Shown: positions 25,322 to 34,695 of the stretch, in pieces
How the letters are laid out: each line of letters begins with the position of its first letter
Position numbering within the stretch: position 1 is the stretch's first letter
Source of the DNA: Lentzea jiangxiensis
Lineage (GTDB): Bacteria > Actinomycetota > Actinomycetes > Mycobacteriales > Pseudonocardiaceae
DNA length: 64,000 nucleotides
Reading direction: 5' to 3'
NCBI RefSeq assembly: GCF_900104175.1
Contig: NZ_FNIX01000008.1
Span: 186,001 to 250,000, forward strand
Made by a program: the position numbers and the translations under genes
Notes under the pieces: generated by a model
Told to the model about the DNA's origin: nothing
Databases searched by the model: none
What the model saw: the letters and a program-made list of their open reading frames with translations, nothing else

Positions 25322-26893
25322 GTGAGCGTGTCCCTGCTGTACGAGGCGACTTGGAAGTTGCTGTCCGCCGCGTCGGTGCTGCTCCGCGGTGAGGCGGCGA
25401 AGGATGCGGAGCTGCTTGTGCTGCGGCACGAGAACACCGTGCTTCGTCGGCAGTTGTCCGGCCCGGGCCGCTACCGGCGGACCGATTCTGGTTCGCCGCG
25501 CTATCCAGGCTGATACCTCGTTCGCGCTGGCGTGAGGTCTTCCCGGTCACACCTGACACGGTGCTGGCCTGGCATCGCAGCTTCATCGCCGGAAGTGGGA
25601 CTACGCCGCGCGACGACGAACCGGACGCTCATCCACCCGTGCGGTGATCAAGGCGCTTGTGCTTCGGCTCGCAGCAGAGACCCGCGGTGGGGCATCGACG
25701 GATCCAAGGCGAGCTGGCCCGGCTCGGCCACCCGATCGCCACTGGGGTTGGCCCCGCTTTGACGAACAAGGTCGATGAGGTGTGATCACGCTGCCTGATC
25801 GACTGGCTGGTACCGGGTGGCTTCGTAGGCGGTGGGGCTGAGGTAGCCGAGGCTGGAATGCCGGCGGCGGGTGTTGTACCAGCCCTCGATGTATTCGAAG
25901 ATTGCCTTGTGCGCCTTGGCTTTTGTGGGCCAGGACTGCCGGTCGAGCAGCTCGGTCTTGATGGTGGCAAGAACGACTCGGCGACCGCGTTGTCCAGCAT
26001 TGCCCCTTACGACCCACGGACAGCCGGACTCCGGCATCACCGGCGGCGCGGGCGTACTGGCCAGAGGTTGTATTGACAGCCCCTGTCGGAGTGGAAGATC
26101 ACCCCGGGCTCGGGGCGGCGCTGTGCGACGGCGTTGCGCATGGCCTGCTCCACGATATCGGTGCAAGGTGATCAGCGGCGGTCCAGCCGACCACCTTGCG
26201 GGATCCGAGGTCGATCACGGTCGCGAGGTAGAGCCAGCCCTCCCAGGTGTTGATGTAGGCGATGTCCCCGCACCATCGAGTGTTGATATCCCTGCACCGC
26301 ACGAGAAATCCCGCCATTTCCAGGCCGAAGCCCTGCTGGCCTGTGACTTCTTCGAAGTCGCGACCTTGAGCGGCACCCGCCTGTACGTGCTCGCGGTCAT
26401 CGAACACAGCAGTCGCCGGATCCGCGTTCTGGGCGCCACGGCGCACCCGACCGCAGCGTGGGTCGTCCAGGCAGCGAAGAACCTCGTGATGGACCTCGAA
26501 GACGCGGGCAGCTCCGCACGTTTCCTGATCCGAGACCGCGACGGGAAATTCCCTGCCCTATTCGATGCCATCTTCGTCGATGCGGGCATCCAGGTTGTCC
26601 TCAGCGGAGTCCGCATTCCGCGCATGAACGCGATCATGGATCGCTGGATCCAGAGCTGCCGCCGCGAACTCCTCGACCGCACCCTCATCTGGAACCAACA
26701 GCATCTGCTCCACGCCCTGCGGGAGTACGAACAGTTCCACAACACGCATCGACCCCACCAGGGCATCGCTAACGCCCGACCCCTACACGCGCTCCCACAC
26801 CCGACCACCGATCAGACAGCAGTCACCCAGCTCGACATCCGCCGACACCAGCGACTGGGCGGCATCCTCAACGAGTACCACCATGCTCCTTGA
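25322..26893 (+). mobile_element. Integrase-type IS transposase, decayed and interrupted
   Basis: The left part (25322 to about 25760) encodes AAKDAELLVLRHENTVLRRQ, then in shifted frames FWFAALSRLIPRSRWREVF, VTPDTVLAWHRSFIAG, TRAVIKALVLRLAAET and GHRRIQGELARLGHPIA; at least three frameshifts are needed. The right part (about 26298 to 26893) resumes in one clean frame with [64 protein letters not shown] and NTHRPHQGIANARPL. This is an integrase-core DDE transposase. The missing middle coincides with an IS3-family fragment. The right part alone retains the catalytic D...D...E spacing. Confidence 0.75.
25786..26297 (-). mobile_element. IS3-family OrfB fragment inserted in the older IS
   Basis: The leftward frames encode [39 protein letters not shown], a catalytic-region frameshift, then VLATIKTELLDRQSWPTKAK, FEYIEGWYNTRRRHSSLGYL and SPTAYEATRYQPVDQAA before the stop at 25786. 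This is the C-terminal two thirds of an IS3-family integrase. OrfA and the N-terminal part of OrfB are missing: at about 26297 the sequence switches directly to the other transposase. Several shifts are present, so it is not active. Confidence 0.75.
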
Positions 26894-26925
26894 CCTGCAC
26901 GGACGGCATTTTCGGCAAGCACGAG

Positions 26926-27075
26926 GTCCTGGGTGGGCGACGGTCCGATGTGGAGACGTTTGCCCGCGTCCGTCCACTCGAGTCCGGGTCGGACGGCGAC
27001 TGACAGGGCCGGCTCGAACCGTCACCGGCTGCAGCCGCGGACTCCATCGCGCTGATCCTCGCGCGGGCCGAGGGG
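26926..27075 (+). repeat. Duplicated 3' end of a GNAT gene with its terminator
   Basis: The segment encodes VLGGRRSDVETFARVRPLES and GSDGD then stops at 27003. It closely matches the last 28 codons and about 40 following bases of the intact acetyltransferase gene at 36908-37480, in both coding part and 3' untranslated hairpin region. Only the tail is present, so it is a duplicated fragment rather than a decayed gene in place. Confidence 0.65.
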
Positions 27076-27618
27076 GCGGGTGGTCACCGCCGGGTTCACC
27101 GCGCCCGGTTGACCAGTGACCACCCGGCCCGGCGCGCGACCGTCCCGGTGCGATCCCCAGCGAGGACCACAAGTTCGACGTCGAGAAGACCGCGGAGTGG
27201 TCCAGGTGCAGTGCTGGAGACTCGCATCCACCGCCTCAGACGCAAGTGCGACCGATCTCCACGCCGTCTCACCACCACCGGCGGTCCACACGCCGATCGG
27301 TGAGGCGGTCGGTCCGATCCCCGCTGTGCTGGCCTTCAATGTGCGGACGCTCGCCCCAGCCCGCACCGGTGAGGTTGCCGGGGAGACCACGCGCCGACGC
27401 GACTGCCGGATGCCCCGACATCGGTGACCTCAAGATGCTGGTGCACTGTCCAATGCTCGCCAACCTGCCGGAGACCGCGCGACGATTCGGTGATGTCCAG
27501 CCTGCACTCCCACGCCGCCATGGACTGAAGATGACGAACTCAGGCGAGTGGGCATTTGCGTTACGGGCGAGCATACGTGAACCGGGTGTCGTCCGGCTGA
27601 TCAAGGACACGAGTCGAG
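27076..27618. other. Non-coding stretch, nothing recognised
   Basis: About 540 bases with weak frames only, lying between the duplicated acetyltransferase tail and the hairpin before the crystallin-like gene. Confidence 0.4.
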
Positions 27619-27660
27619 CCCGAGAAGCAGGCCGAGAAGAATCTCGATCTGCTTCTCGGG
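27619..27660 (-). terminator. Hairpin terminator of the crystallin-like gene
   Basis: CCCGAGAAGCAG (27619-27630) pairs perfectly with 27649-27660, and the loop holds a further CGAGA/TCTCG stem. It lies 64 bases past the stop codon of the leftward gene at 27724. Confidence 0.65.
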
Positions 27661-27723
27661 ATTGGGCCGCCGGGTGGTCACGCGGCTTCGCTCGCTGCCT
27701 CTACAGAAACAGGTTTGTGCGCC

Positions 27724-28086
27724 TCAGACGATCCGGATCGCGGCGATCCGCACGCCACCGGGGTGGTTCGGCCAGGTGAACGAGGTCCACTTGTTGATCG
27801 GTGCCGCCGGCTGCCACCGGTTGTCACCCAGCCACTGCACCCGGTTGTTGCCCGTCGAGATCTTGACGACCCAGGCGTCCGGACCGAACGAACTGTTGTA
27901 GGTCCCGGCGTTCGCGAAGCACTGGTCGATGTTCTTGCCACCGCCGTGGTGCCACGTGACTTTCACGAACTCGTTGTTGTTGCAGGAGACCTGGTTGATG
28001 GCGAATGCGCTGGCCGCAGGCAATGCGGCCGTGATCGCAGCGGTGGCCAACACGGTTGCCGCCAGCTTCGCGCCTTTTCGAGACAA
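27724..28086 (-). CDS. Secreted beta/gamma-crystallin-like protein
   Basis: The 120-residue precursor has a signal peptide (SRKGAKLAATVLATAAITAA, then LPAASAFA) and a mature domain of about 85 residues: QVSCNNNEFVKVTW, QCFANAGTYN, VVKISTGNNRVQWLGDNRW, GGVRIAAIRIV. The CFANAG motif and paired Cys are the hallmark of the Streptomyces killer-toxin-like/SMPI beta-gamma-crystallin family of extracellular proteins. The start is a TTG at 28086 with GGAGG five bases upstream, a better fit than the preceding in-frame ATG. Downstream is a strong hairpin. Role unknown; related proteins inhibit proteases or are toxic to yeast. Confidence 0.75.
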   Translation of the reverse strand: MSRKGAKLAATVLATAAITAALPAASAFAINQVSCNNNEFVKVTWHHGGGKNIDQCFANAGTYNSSFGPDAWVVKISTGNNRVQWLGDNRWQPAAPINKWTSFTWPNHPGGVRIAAIRIV

Positions 28087-28190
28087 TTGAACCTCCACAA
28101 TGCAGAACAAAACTTGTTGAAAACTGACAAAATAACCGTATCAATGGATCGGACGGGGAAACCAGGTGCAGTATTACGATAGATCCCGCG

Positions 28191-29345
28191 TCAGGTTGGA
28201 GATTCACACAAGATTCGATACTGGAGCGCCCACCAAACCTCGAACATGGTGTCCGTGTCCTGGAGGTCCGCTCCGGTCAGCATCGCGAACCGCTCCAACC
28301 TGTACCGAAGTGTGTTGACGTGAACTGACAGGGCGGTGGCAGCCTCGGGAATCGACCGTCGCCGGGTCAGATATGTTTCGACGCTCGCGAGCAGAACCTC
28401 GCCGATGGCACTCTCGGCCTCGACCGGTTCGACGTACCGGGCGTGAAGTTGTTTCCCCAGCTCCGGCTCTTTCGCGACCGCCAGCCGCAGTGCCATGCGA
28501 CTGTGGTCCACGATTCCGCGGTGGCCGAACCTGGTGGCGACCTCGAGCAGCTGCGTGGCTTCCGCGAACCCGGTTCGCAACTGTGACAGTCCGGTCGGGC
28601 CAGCCAGTCCGATCGTGACGTCGTCGGTCAGTTCACCGGTGATGGGCCGGGACAGCACGGCCGCCACGTCACCGCCGTAAGTCCCGACCAGGGCCGTGTC
28701 CTGTTCCCCAGCCGCGCGTCTCATCCGGTTGCTGAGTGCGACCGGATCAGTGCTGTCGGATCGTGCCCGCAGGACCCAGTAGTGCTTGTCCACGGCGAAT
28801 CCGAACCCGATGCCCGCCGCGACCACCTGATCCGTCGTCATCGTGCCTTTCAGCAAGCGGGCGAGCAGAATCGTCTGCTGCTGCTCCGCACGACGGGTGA
28901 GATCGAGTTCGGCCTCCCGGTGACCGTCGAGGAACTCGCTACTGTAATGGTCGCCGAGCTGCCAGATCTGCTGTGTGCCGAGCAGCACTGCGTCGGCCGG
29001 GATCGCCTCGGCCTGGGCGAGCCGGAGAAACTCGTCACGCAGCAATGCGATACAACTCCGGTAGGCGGTCAGGACGTCCGCGCTGGGTATGCCCTGCAAA
29101 GCCCGGCGCCGCCCGGTTTCCCGCTCATCCGCCGCCACGCCGGCGGACAGGTGGTCCTCACCGCGCAGCGCGGAAACCACACGGAGGACGTTGCGGTGCG
29201 CGGACGGCCGGATCTCCGACGGGGGAACCACACGATACGAACCGATCGCACCGATCACCCGCAACTGCCCGGCCACGAGCTCATCGGCCTGCTGCGACAA
29301 CTCCGTCGCCATCATGGCGAGCTGGGCCTCGATCGGCTCAGGCAC
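28191..29345 (-). CDS. PucR/CdaR-family transcriptional regulator
   Basis: The 384-residue protein has the PucR layout: an N-terminal sensor helix bundle, a central GGDEF-like region (RLLKGTMTTDQVVAAGIGFG onward) and the C-terminal PucR helix-turn-helix SIPEAATALSVHVNTLRYRL followed by ERFAMLTGADL. Such regulators often activate adjacent transport or catabolic genes. It lies between the crystallin-like gene and two serine hydrolases, all on the minus strand; the gap to the upstream hydrolase gene is 143 bases. Confidence 0.85.
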   Translation of the reverse strand: MPEPIEAQLAMMATELSQQADELVAGQLRVIGAIGSYRVVPPSEIRPSAHRNVLRVVSALRGEDHLSAGVAADERETGRRRALQGIPSADVLTAYRSCIALLRDEFLRLAQAEAIPADAVLLGTQQIWQLGDHYSSEFLDGHREAELDLTRRAEQQQTILLARLLKGTMTTDQVVAAGIGFGFAVDKHYWVLRARSDSTDPVALSNRMRRAAGEQDTALVGTYGGDVAAVLSRPITGELTDDVTIGLAGPTGLSQLRTGFAEATQLLEVATRFGHRGIVDHSRMALRLAVAKEPELGKQLHARYVEPVEAESAIGEVLLASVETYLTRRRSIPEAATALSVHVNTLRYRLERFAMLTGADLQDTDTMFEVWWALQYRILCESPT

Positions 29346-29488
29346 TGTTCGCCCTTCTCCCGTTCACCCATCGCGGCGGAGAACCATGCGACTCTCTCGA
29401 AACACTGGCATTCCGTCAAAGGCCCACCGGCCGATCCGATTGTTCTTCCATCGCACCGGTCGGTGAGGGGGTTCATCTGTGACGACTT

Positions 29489-30760
29489 TTACTTCTGAGC
29501 GCACAGGGCCTTGTCGAAGAAGTCGAGGACCTCGGCGCGGCCGGCTTCGTCGTTCGTCACGACGACGGTGACCGCCCGGCCGTCCGGGGTGATCGCGGCG
29601 CGGCTCTGGAAGCCGTCGGCGTCGCCGCCGTGGCCGTACGCGGTGACTCCGCAGCTGAGCTTCATCTCGATGGTCCCCAGGCCGTAGCGCCACCCCGAGG
29701 GAAAGCCGGGGGCCTCGACCGTCTGACGCATCTCCGCCAGCTCACGGGGCTGGAGCAGTCGGCCGTCCTGAAGGGCGACCAGGAACTTGTTCAGGTCACT
29801 CGGGGTCGCGATGATCTGTCCTGCGGCACCGGCGATCGACGGGTCGAACCGGGTGATGTCGACCAGCTCACCGGGGACCGCGTTGCCCTTGTCGTCCTTG
29901 GCGAACAGGTAGCCCCGCGGGTGGGGCGCACGGATGTCGCGGTCGCCCGGTCCGGGATAGTACGTCTCCTTCAGCCCGGCACGGTTGATGACCTGGTTCG
30001 TGATCACCTCGGCGAGCGGTCGTCCAGCCGCTTTCTGCACCACGAGACCCAGCAGCACGTACCCGGCGTTGCTGTACATCCACACCCGGTCCTGTCCAGG
30101 AGCGAACGTGGGGGCCTTGGCCAGCGCGGCATCCAACAGCTCCCTCGCCTCGAAGTACCTGTCCCTGATCGGCAGGATCCCCTGGTCGGGAATGAGAGGC
30201 ATCTCGCGGGTCATGCCGCTGGTGTGGTTCAGCAGCTGCCTGATCGTCATGTTCCGGCCGTCGATCGCCGCACCGGCACCGGTACCCCGCACCACACCGG
30301 GCAAGTACTTCTCGACCGTGTCGTCCAGGGAGAGCTTGCCGTCACCGGCCAGCTGCAGGGCCGCTACCGCGGTGAACATCTTGGTGCTGCTGGCGATTCG
30401 CACGTAGCCGTCCGTCGGCACCTTCGACTTCGTCCGGATGTCCCCCACCCCGGCGGTGTAGTTCACCACCCGCCCGTCCCGATTCCGCACCGACATCAGC
30501 GCCCCCGGCAGGGTTCCGTCCTTGACCAACTCCTCCAGGCCCGCCTGCAGCGACTTGTCGTGAACCGGCGCTGACTTCTCCTTCAACGCATCCGCCGAGG
30601 CCGTCGAGGTCACCGCGATACCGGCAACCGCCACCGCCGTGATTGCCGCCACGACCACACCACGACGCCGACGCGCCGGGCCCGGGCTGGTTCCGGCCGG
30701 GCGACTCAGACCTTTCAACAAGGACACTCTCCCAATTGGACGGTTCGCACTGACACCCAT
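29489..30760 (-). CDS. Secreted serine hydrolase, class C beta-lactamase/DD-peptidase fold
   Basis: The product of about 423 residues has an arginine-rich n-region and a hydrophobic segment (RGVVVAAITAVAVAGIAVTS), hence export. The catalytic domain carries S-x-x-K (IASSTKMFTAVAAL, Ser near residue 124), Y-x-N (MYSNAGYVLLG) and the HxG-like motif YGHGGDADGF. It resembles D-alanyl-D-alanine carboxypeptidases and esterases of this fold. The start is uncertain: ATG 30760 is used, but GTG and TTG codons just downstream sit behind a GGGAGA sequence. It is followed 209 bases later by the end of a close paralogue. Confidence 0.85.
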   Translation of the reverse strand: MGVSANRPIGRVSLLKGLSRPAGTSPGPARRRRGVVVAAITAVAVAGIAVTSTASADALKEKSAPVHDKSLQAGLEELVKDGTLPGALMSVRNRDGRVVNYTAGVGDIRTKSKVPTDGYVRIASSTKMFTAVAALQLAGDGKLSLDDTVEKYLPGVVRGTGAGAAIDGRNMTIRQLLNHTSGMTREMPLIPDQGILPIRDRYFEARELLDAALAKAPTFAPGQDRVWMYSNAGYVLLGLVVQKAAGRPLAEVITNQVINRAGLKETYYPGPGDRDIRAPHPRGYLFAKDDKGNAVPGELVDITRFDPSIAGAAGQIIATPSDLNKFLVALQDGRLLQPRELAEMRQTVEAPGFPSGWRYGLGTIEMKLSCGVTAYGHGGDADGFQSRAAITPDGRAVTVVVTNDEAGRAEVLDFFDKALCAQK

Positions 30761-30969
30761 AGTGTTGCCGCGCCTCCGGCTTCCGGCGATCCCCTGCGCT
30801 GCACAACTCTGGTACAGCCAGCACCACCTCCGTCGACGCCCCGACCGGTTGGATCCCGCCGGAAACGCATTTACGGCAAGGGCTCGGGTGTGGATGCGTT
30901 GAGCACCCGCCCGAGCCCTTGCCGTTGTGTGGCTTCCCAAGCGCGGAAGCTACCTCTTCTCCACCGAGG

Positions 30970-32160
30970 TCAGATCGCGCAGAGAGCAGCGTCGATGAGT
31001 GCGCCCCGGTCCGCGGCGACGGACTTGTCGGTCACCGATCCGTTGAGCGAGGTGACCGTGAGCGTCGCCGCGCGACCGTCATCGGTGGCCGCGTTGAGGG
31101 TCGAGTAGCCCGGGATGTCACCGCCGTGACCCCACGCAACCTTCCCGCAGCTCAACGGCATGCTGAAGATGCCGAGTCCGTAGCCCTGGCCCGACTCCGG
31201 GTCCGTCGGGATCGTGGTGCGCATCTGAGCCAGCTGGGCTGGTTCGAGCAGCTTGCCGCCCAGCAGCGCGCGCAAGAACGTGTTGAGGTCGTCGGGTGTG
31301 GAGACCAGCTGGCCGGCTGCCCAGCCCCAGCTCGGGTCCATGCGGGTGAAGTCGAACAGCTCCTTGGTCGTCGGGTTGCGCTGGTAGCCCTGGGGGTGCC
31401 GGCCACGGATGTCCTGCTCGCCGACCTCGGGCACGTACGTGTCGCGCAGGCCGATCCGCTCGATGACCTTGGTGGTCACCAGTTCGTTGAACGGGCGGCC
31501 GGTGACCCTCTGGGCGATCAGGCCGGCCAGGACGTAGTTCGTGTTGCTGTAGGACCAGCCGCTGCCGGCGGGCCAGCCGTCGTCCCGGGCGTTGGCCAGG
31601 TCGAGCAGTTCGCGCGGTTCGAGGTAGACGTGCCGGTACGGGAAGAAGTCGCCCAAGGGCGCGAACATCGTCTCGGTGTAGTCCGGCAGGCCACTGTTGT
31701 GCTGCAGCAGCTGGCGAACCGTGATCTTCGAGGCGTCCACGCCCTTGGCCCGCACCAGGCCCGGCAGGTACTTCTCGATCGATGCGTCGAGCTCCAGCCT
31801 GCCCTCCCCGACGAGCTGCAGCACGACCACGGAGGTGAACATCTTGCTCGCGCTGCCGATCCTCACCCTGCCGTTCACCGGCACCTGCTTGCCGGTCCGC
31901 AGGTCGCCGGTTCCCGCCGTGTAGTGGCGGGTCCGGCCGTGCCGGTCCCGGACCGCGGCCAGCGCTCCTGGGTGCCGGTCGACACCGACGACCTTGTCGA
32001 TGCTCTGCTGTACCGCGTCGCGGCGGGGCTCGGCCTGGGCGGCTGGGACCGAGCCGGCGAACGCGAGACCGCCCGCAGCGACCGCCGCCGCCGTCAGGGC
32101 GGCCATGCGGCGACACCCCGAGGAAGAAGGTCGATATCGCTGGGAAGAGGATGTGAACAA
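30970..32160 (-). CDS. Secreted serine hydrolase, tandem paralogue
   Basis: This protein of about 396 residues has an exported N-terminus (MAALTAAAVAAGGLAFAGSV, then PAAQAEP) and the same catalytic motifs: S-x-x-K in GSASKMFTSVVVL (Ser near residue 103), WSYSNTNYVLAGL and WGHGGDIPGYS. Sequence order and flanking motifs (ITVRQLLQHNSGL, GQLVSTPDDLNTFLRALLGG) show it is a paralogue of the gene downstream. TTG 32160 has AGGAG nine bases upstream; ATG 32226 is in frame with a ribosome site almost touching it. Tandem copies suggest duplication. Likely acts on cell-wall peptides or esters outside the cell. Confidence 0.83.
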   Translation of the reverse strand: MFTSSSQRYRPSSSGCRRMAALTAAAVAAGGLAFAGSVPAAQAEPRRDAVQQSIDKVVGVDRHPGALAAVRDRHGRTRHYTAGTGDLRTGKQVPVNGRVRIGSASKMFTSVVVLQLVGEGRLELDASIEKYLPGLVRAKGVDASKITVRQLLQHNSGLPDYTETMFAPLGDFFPYRHVYLEPRELLDLANARDDGWPAGSGWSYSNTNYVLAGLIAQRVTGRPFNELVTTKVIERIGLRDTYVPEVGEQDIRGRHPQGYQRNPTTKELFDFTRMDPSWGWAAGQLVSTPDDLNTFLRALLGGKLLEPAQLAQMRTTIPTDPESGQGYGLGIFSMPLSCGKVAWGHGGDIPGYSTLNAATDDGRAATLTVTSLNGSVTDKSVAADRGALIDAALCAI

Positions 32161-32782
32161 GGCAGCCAACTCCTGGGTTCCACGGACGTCGGTCTTGCTG
32201 TGACCGACTGACTCCAGGCTCCTCATCTCCTCCCGAGTGGACAATCCAGCTTGCTGAACGACCGAGGTAGTGGTGGCACCACCAAGTGAAAGATTCTTTT
32301 GTCCTGGTTGGTGGGCATCGGTGGGCAGGTCGACTCGGTCCGATGTGGAGTAGCGCTGATCGGACAGGGTCCGGCTTGACACAGCCTTGGGCGGTTTCCG
32401 GTGGCCCGCGACGGCGCCGTCCGGACCGGACGGTTGTCGCGCAGCCAGCGGGTATCGCGCAGAGCGGGACAGTCCTCGTTGCCGAATCGGGCGTCCGCGG
32501 GAGAGAAGAGTGCATCAGCTGTTCGTCGCCAGGCCCGTTCGGCATGGCTCGGAAGGTTTCGGATCACCCCAACCATTTCGCACGCGCTGAGCATCTGTGG
32601 GTGCCAAGCAGTTCACTGATGGCATCGGTCGTGCGCAGCAGTGCCAGAACCAGGCCAGCCTCGGCTGCCTTGAAGTTCGCTCCGCGGGCAGCAGGTCACT
32701 CTGCAGGGCCGCGACGACGTGGCCACCAGACAAGACGCATGGCACGTCATCCGCGCGGCCATGACAGCGAGCGGTGTCCTAC
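32161..32782. other. Intergenic stretch of about 600 bases with acetyltransferase-tail repeat
   Basis: Apart from the repeat at 32306-32373, no gene is recognised. Frames further right are arginine-rich shadows. Confidence 0.45.
32306..32373 (+). repeat. GNAT-tail repeat, copy shared with 37930-37997
   Basis: About 68 bases match 37930-37997 closely, including GGTCGACTCGGTCCGATGTG and the following GCTGATCGGA. The frame reads VGRSTRSDVE then stop, like the extreme C-terminus of GNAT proteins, so both copies appear to be tails of lost acetyltransferase genes. Confidence 0.6.
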
Positions 32783-33715
32783 CTAAGCGTGCTGGCCGAT
32801 GTCGAGGATCAGCTTGCCGCGGTCGCGGCCTTCTACGAGCGCCTGAACGGCCGTGCCCGCGTTCTTCCAGTCCTCGCGCCGGGAGATGCCCGGACTCAGG
32901 GTGCCGTCCGCAACCCGCGCGGCCAACCAGGACAGGTCTGTGGACAGTCCGGCGTAGGCGCCCAGGAAGAAGGAGGTGATGCTGCGGTTGTTCCGGCCGT
33001 CGTGACCGGAGAAGGCCAAGGCGGGGAAGTGCTCCCCTCCGCCACTCATGTGCCCGACCGACACCAGAACGCCGTCTCCGGCAAGCTTCTCGTACGCCTG
33101 CACCATGCGCTCACCACCGACCACGTCGATGACGCCGGCGACTGGTTCGTCGAGGTCTCCTGGCTCGCGGACCACCTCATCGGCGCCCAATGCCCGCAGC
33201 TGGTCACCGTTGGCGTCCGGGTCACCGGTGGAGGCCACTACGTAGGCGCCGCCGAGTCGGGACAGTTGCACGGCGTATCGGCCCACCGCACCGGTGGCGC
33301 CGGTCACGAGAACTCGGCGGCCGAGAATCGGGCCCAGCCTGTGCAGCGCCCGCAGCGCACTGGTGCCCGCCACCGGAACCGTGCTGACGGCGGCGAGGTC
33401 GGCGCCGGCCGGGGCGACGCCGATCCAACCGGTCCGGACCGCGCGAAGCTCGGCCCACCCGCCGGCGAAACCGAGCGTCACCACCGGTGTGCCGACGGCT
33501 GGACCCGAGCCGTCCGCCGCCGCCCGCACGACGACCCCGGCGGCGTCGTAACCGGGCACGCTGCCCTCCGGAGTGGCATCCAGGTACAGGTCACCGGGGT
33601 TGACGGAGCTGGCGATCACACGGACGACAGCCTCGTCGGCGGCGGGCTCCGGGTCGGAAACCGAGCCGAGCCGGAGGTTGCCGGGTGCGGAGTGGTCGAA
33701 GAGCAGAGCCTGCAT
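32783..33715 (-). CDS. Zinc-independent quinone oxidoreductase-like MDR protein
   Basis: The 310-residue protein has the GroES-like start (MQALLFDHSAPGNLRLGSV, VIASSVNPGDLYLD, VPGYDAAGVVV) and the Rossmann motif LVTGATGAVGRYAVQLSRL. There are no structural-zinc cysteines, so it belongs to the NADPH:quinone reductase branch of the MDR superfamily. ATG 33715 is 94 bases from the divergent TetR gene, with a palindrome between. It is probably induced when the TetR protein releases its site. Confidence 0.88.
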   Translation of the reverse strand: MQALLFDHSAPGNLRLGSVSDPEPAADEAVVRVIASSVNPGDLYLDATPEGSVPGYDAAGVVVRAAADGSGPAVGTPVVTLGFAGGWAELRAVRTGWIGVAPAGADLAAVSTVPVAGTSALRALHRLGPILGRRVLVTGATGAVGRYAVQLSRLGGAYVVASTGDPDANGDQLRALGADEVVREPGDLDEPVAGVIDVVGGERMVQAYEKLAGDGVLVSVGHMSGGGEHFPALAFSGHDGRNNRSITSFFLGAYAGLSTDLSWLAARVADGTLSPGISRREDWKNAGTAVQALVEGRDRGKLILDIGQHA

Positions 33716-33753
33716 GAGTGCCTCCCAGGTCGGTGATCGTTGCCGACCACCTT

Positions 33754-33784
33754 GCCACTGAGTGGCGTTTGCTTTCAAGTGGCA
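33754..33784. promoter_or_regulatory. TetR-type operator candidate
   Basis: GCCACTGAGTGGC (33754-33766) is a near-perfect 6-1-6 palindrome and is followed by a further AAGTGGC half-site. It lies between the divergent oxidoreductase and TetR genes. Confidence 0.55.
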
Positions 33785-33809
33785 TATGGCATCGAGGTAA
33801 GATCGCCGC

Positions 33810-34478
33810 ATGGCCACCGACTCCGTGTCGTCTCCCAGCCCACGGCCGACACTGCGGGAGCGCAAGAAGCAGCGCACACGCGAAGCGCTCATCGACACCG
33901 CGCTGAACCTGTTCACACAACAGGATTTCGACAGCGTGACGCTGGACGAGCTGTGCGACCGGGTGGAGGTGTCCAAGCGGACGTTCTTCCGCACCTTCGC
34001 CAGCAAGGAGGAGGTGGCGATGGCGCCGTACGAGGACATGTGGAAAGCGTTCATCGACGAGCTGGAAACCCTGCCGGTGGCCGCGGAATGCTCGATCCTG
34101 CAGGTGCTGCAAGACGCCGTGCTCGCCGCGATGCGGACTATGAACACCGGCGACTGGGCGCACCGACTGCTGTCCTGCACGCGGCTTGCCGGCAGGACTC
34201 CGGCGATCGAGGCGCACTGCCTGTACTTCTGCGGCGTCACCGTCCGCGCCGCCCTCGACGTCCTGCACCGCAGATTCGGGCTCGACCCACACGACCTGCG
34301 TCCCCGCCTGGCGCTGGACATCCTCGTCGCCGCGTTCCACCGCGCGCTGGAGGCCTGGGCAGACCGGCCACAAGACCCCACCGTTGAGCATCTCGCCACG
34401 GACACGCTCGCGGCGTTCGCCGCCATTCCCGGCAGCCTCACCTTCACCGGCGTCCCACCGGCCAACCGGGCGGGATGA
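33810..34478 (+). CDS. TetR-family transcriptional regulator
   Basis: The 222-residue product carries the TetR DNA-binding domain (LRERKKQRTREALIDTALNL, FDSVTLDELCDRVEVSKRTF, FRTFASKEEVAMAPY) and an all-helical ligand domain. ATG 33810. It is divergent from the MDR oxidoreductase and probably represses it and itself. Confidence 0.9.
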   Translation: MATDSVSSPSPRPTLRERKKQRTREALIDTALNLFTQQDFDSVTLDELCDRVEVSKRTFFRTFASKEEVAMAPYEDMWKAFIDELETLPVAAECSILQVLQDAVLAAMRTMNTGDWAHRLLSCTRLAGRTPAIEAHCLYFCGVTVRAALDVLHRRFGLDPHDLRPRLALDILVAAFHRALEAWADRPQDPTVEHLATDTLAAFAAIPGSLTFTGVPPANRAG

Positions 34479-34695
34479 GTCGCTCGCGCTCCGGCACGGA
34501 GCCGTCCGGTCAACTTCGTGGGCTCGAACGCCTGGCGTGATCGCCGAGGTTGCCCCCTTTCCCACTGATCTTGGCCGCAAAGTGGCGGTTTCTTGCCGGG
34601 CGCAAAGCCATGTCCGTCAGATGGTCTGTGCAAGGTCACGTCCGGCTGCCGCCGGTCAGCAGCACGGCCAGTGGTGCTGCCACAAGCGGGAGGAC

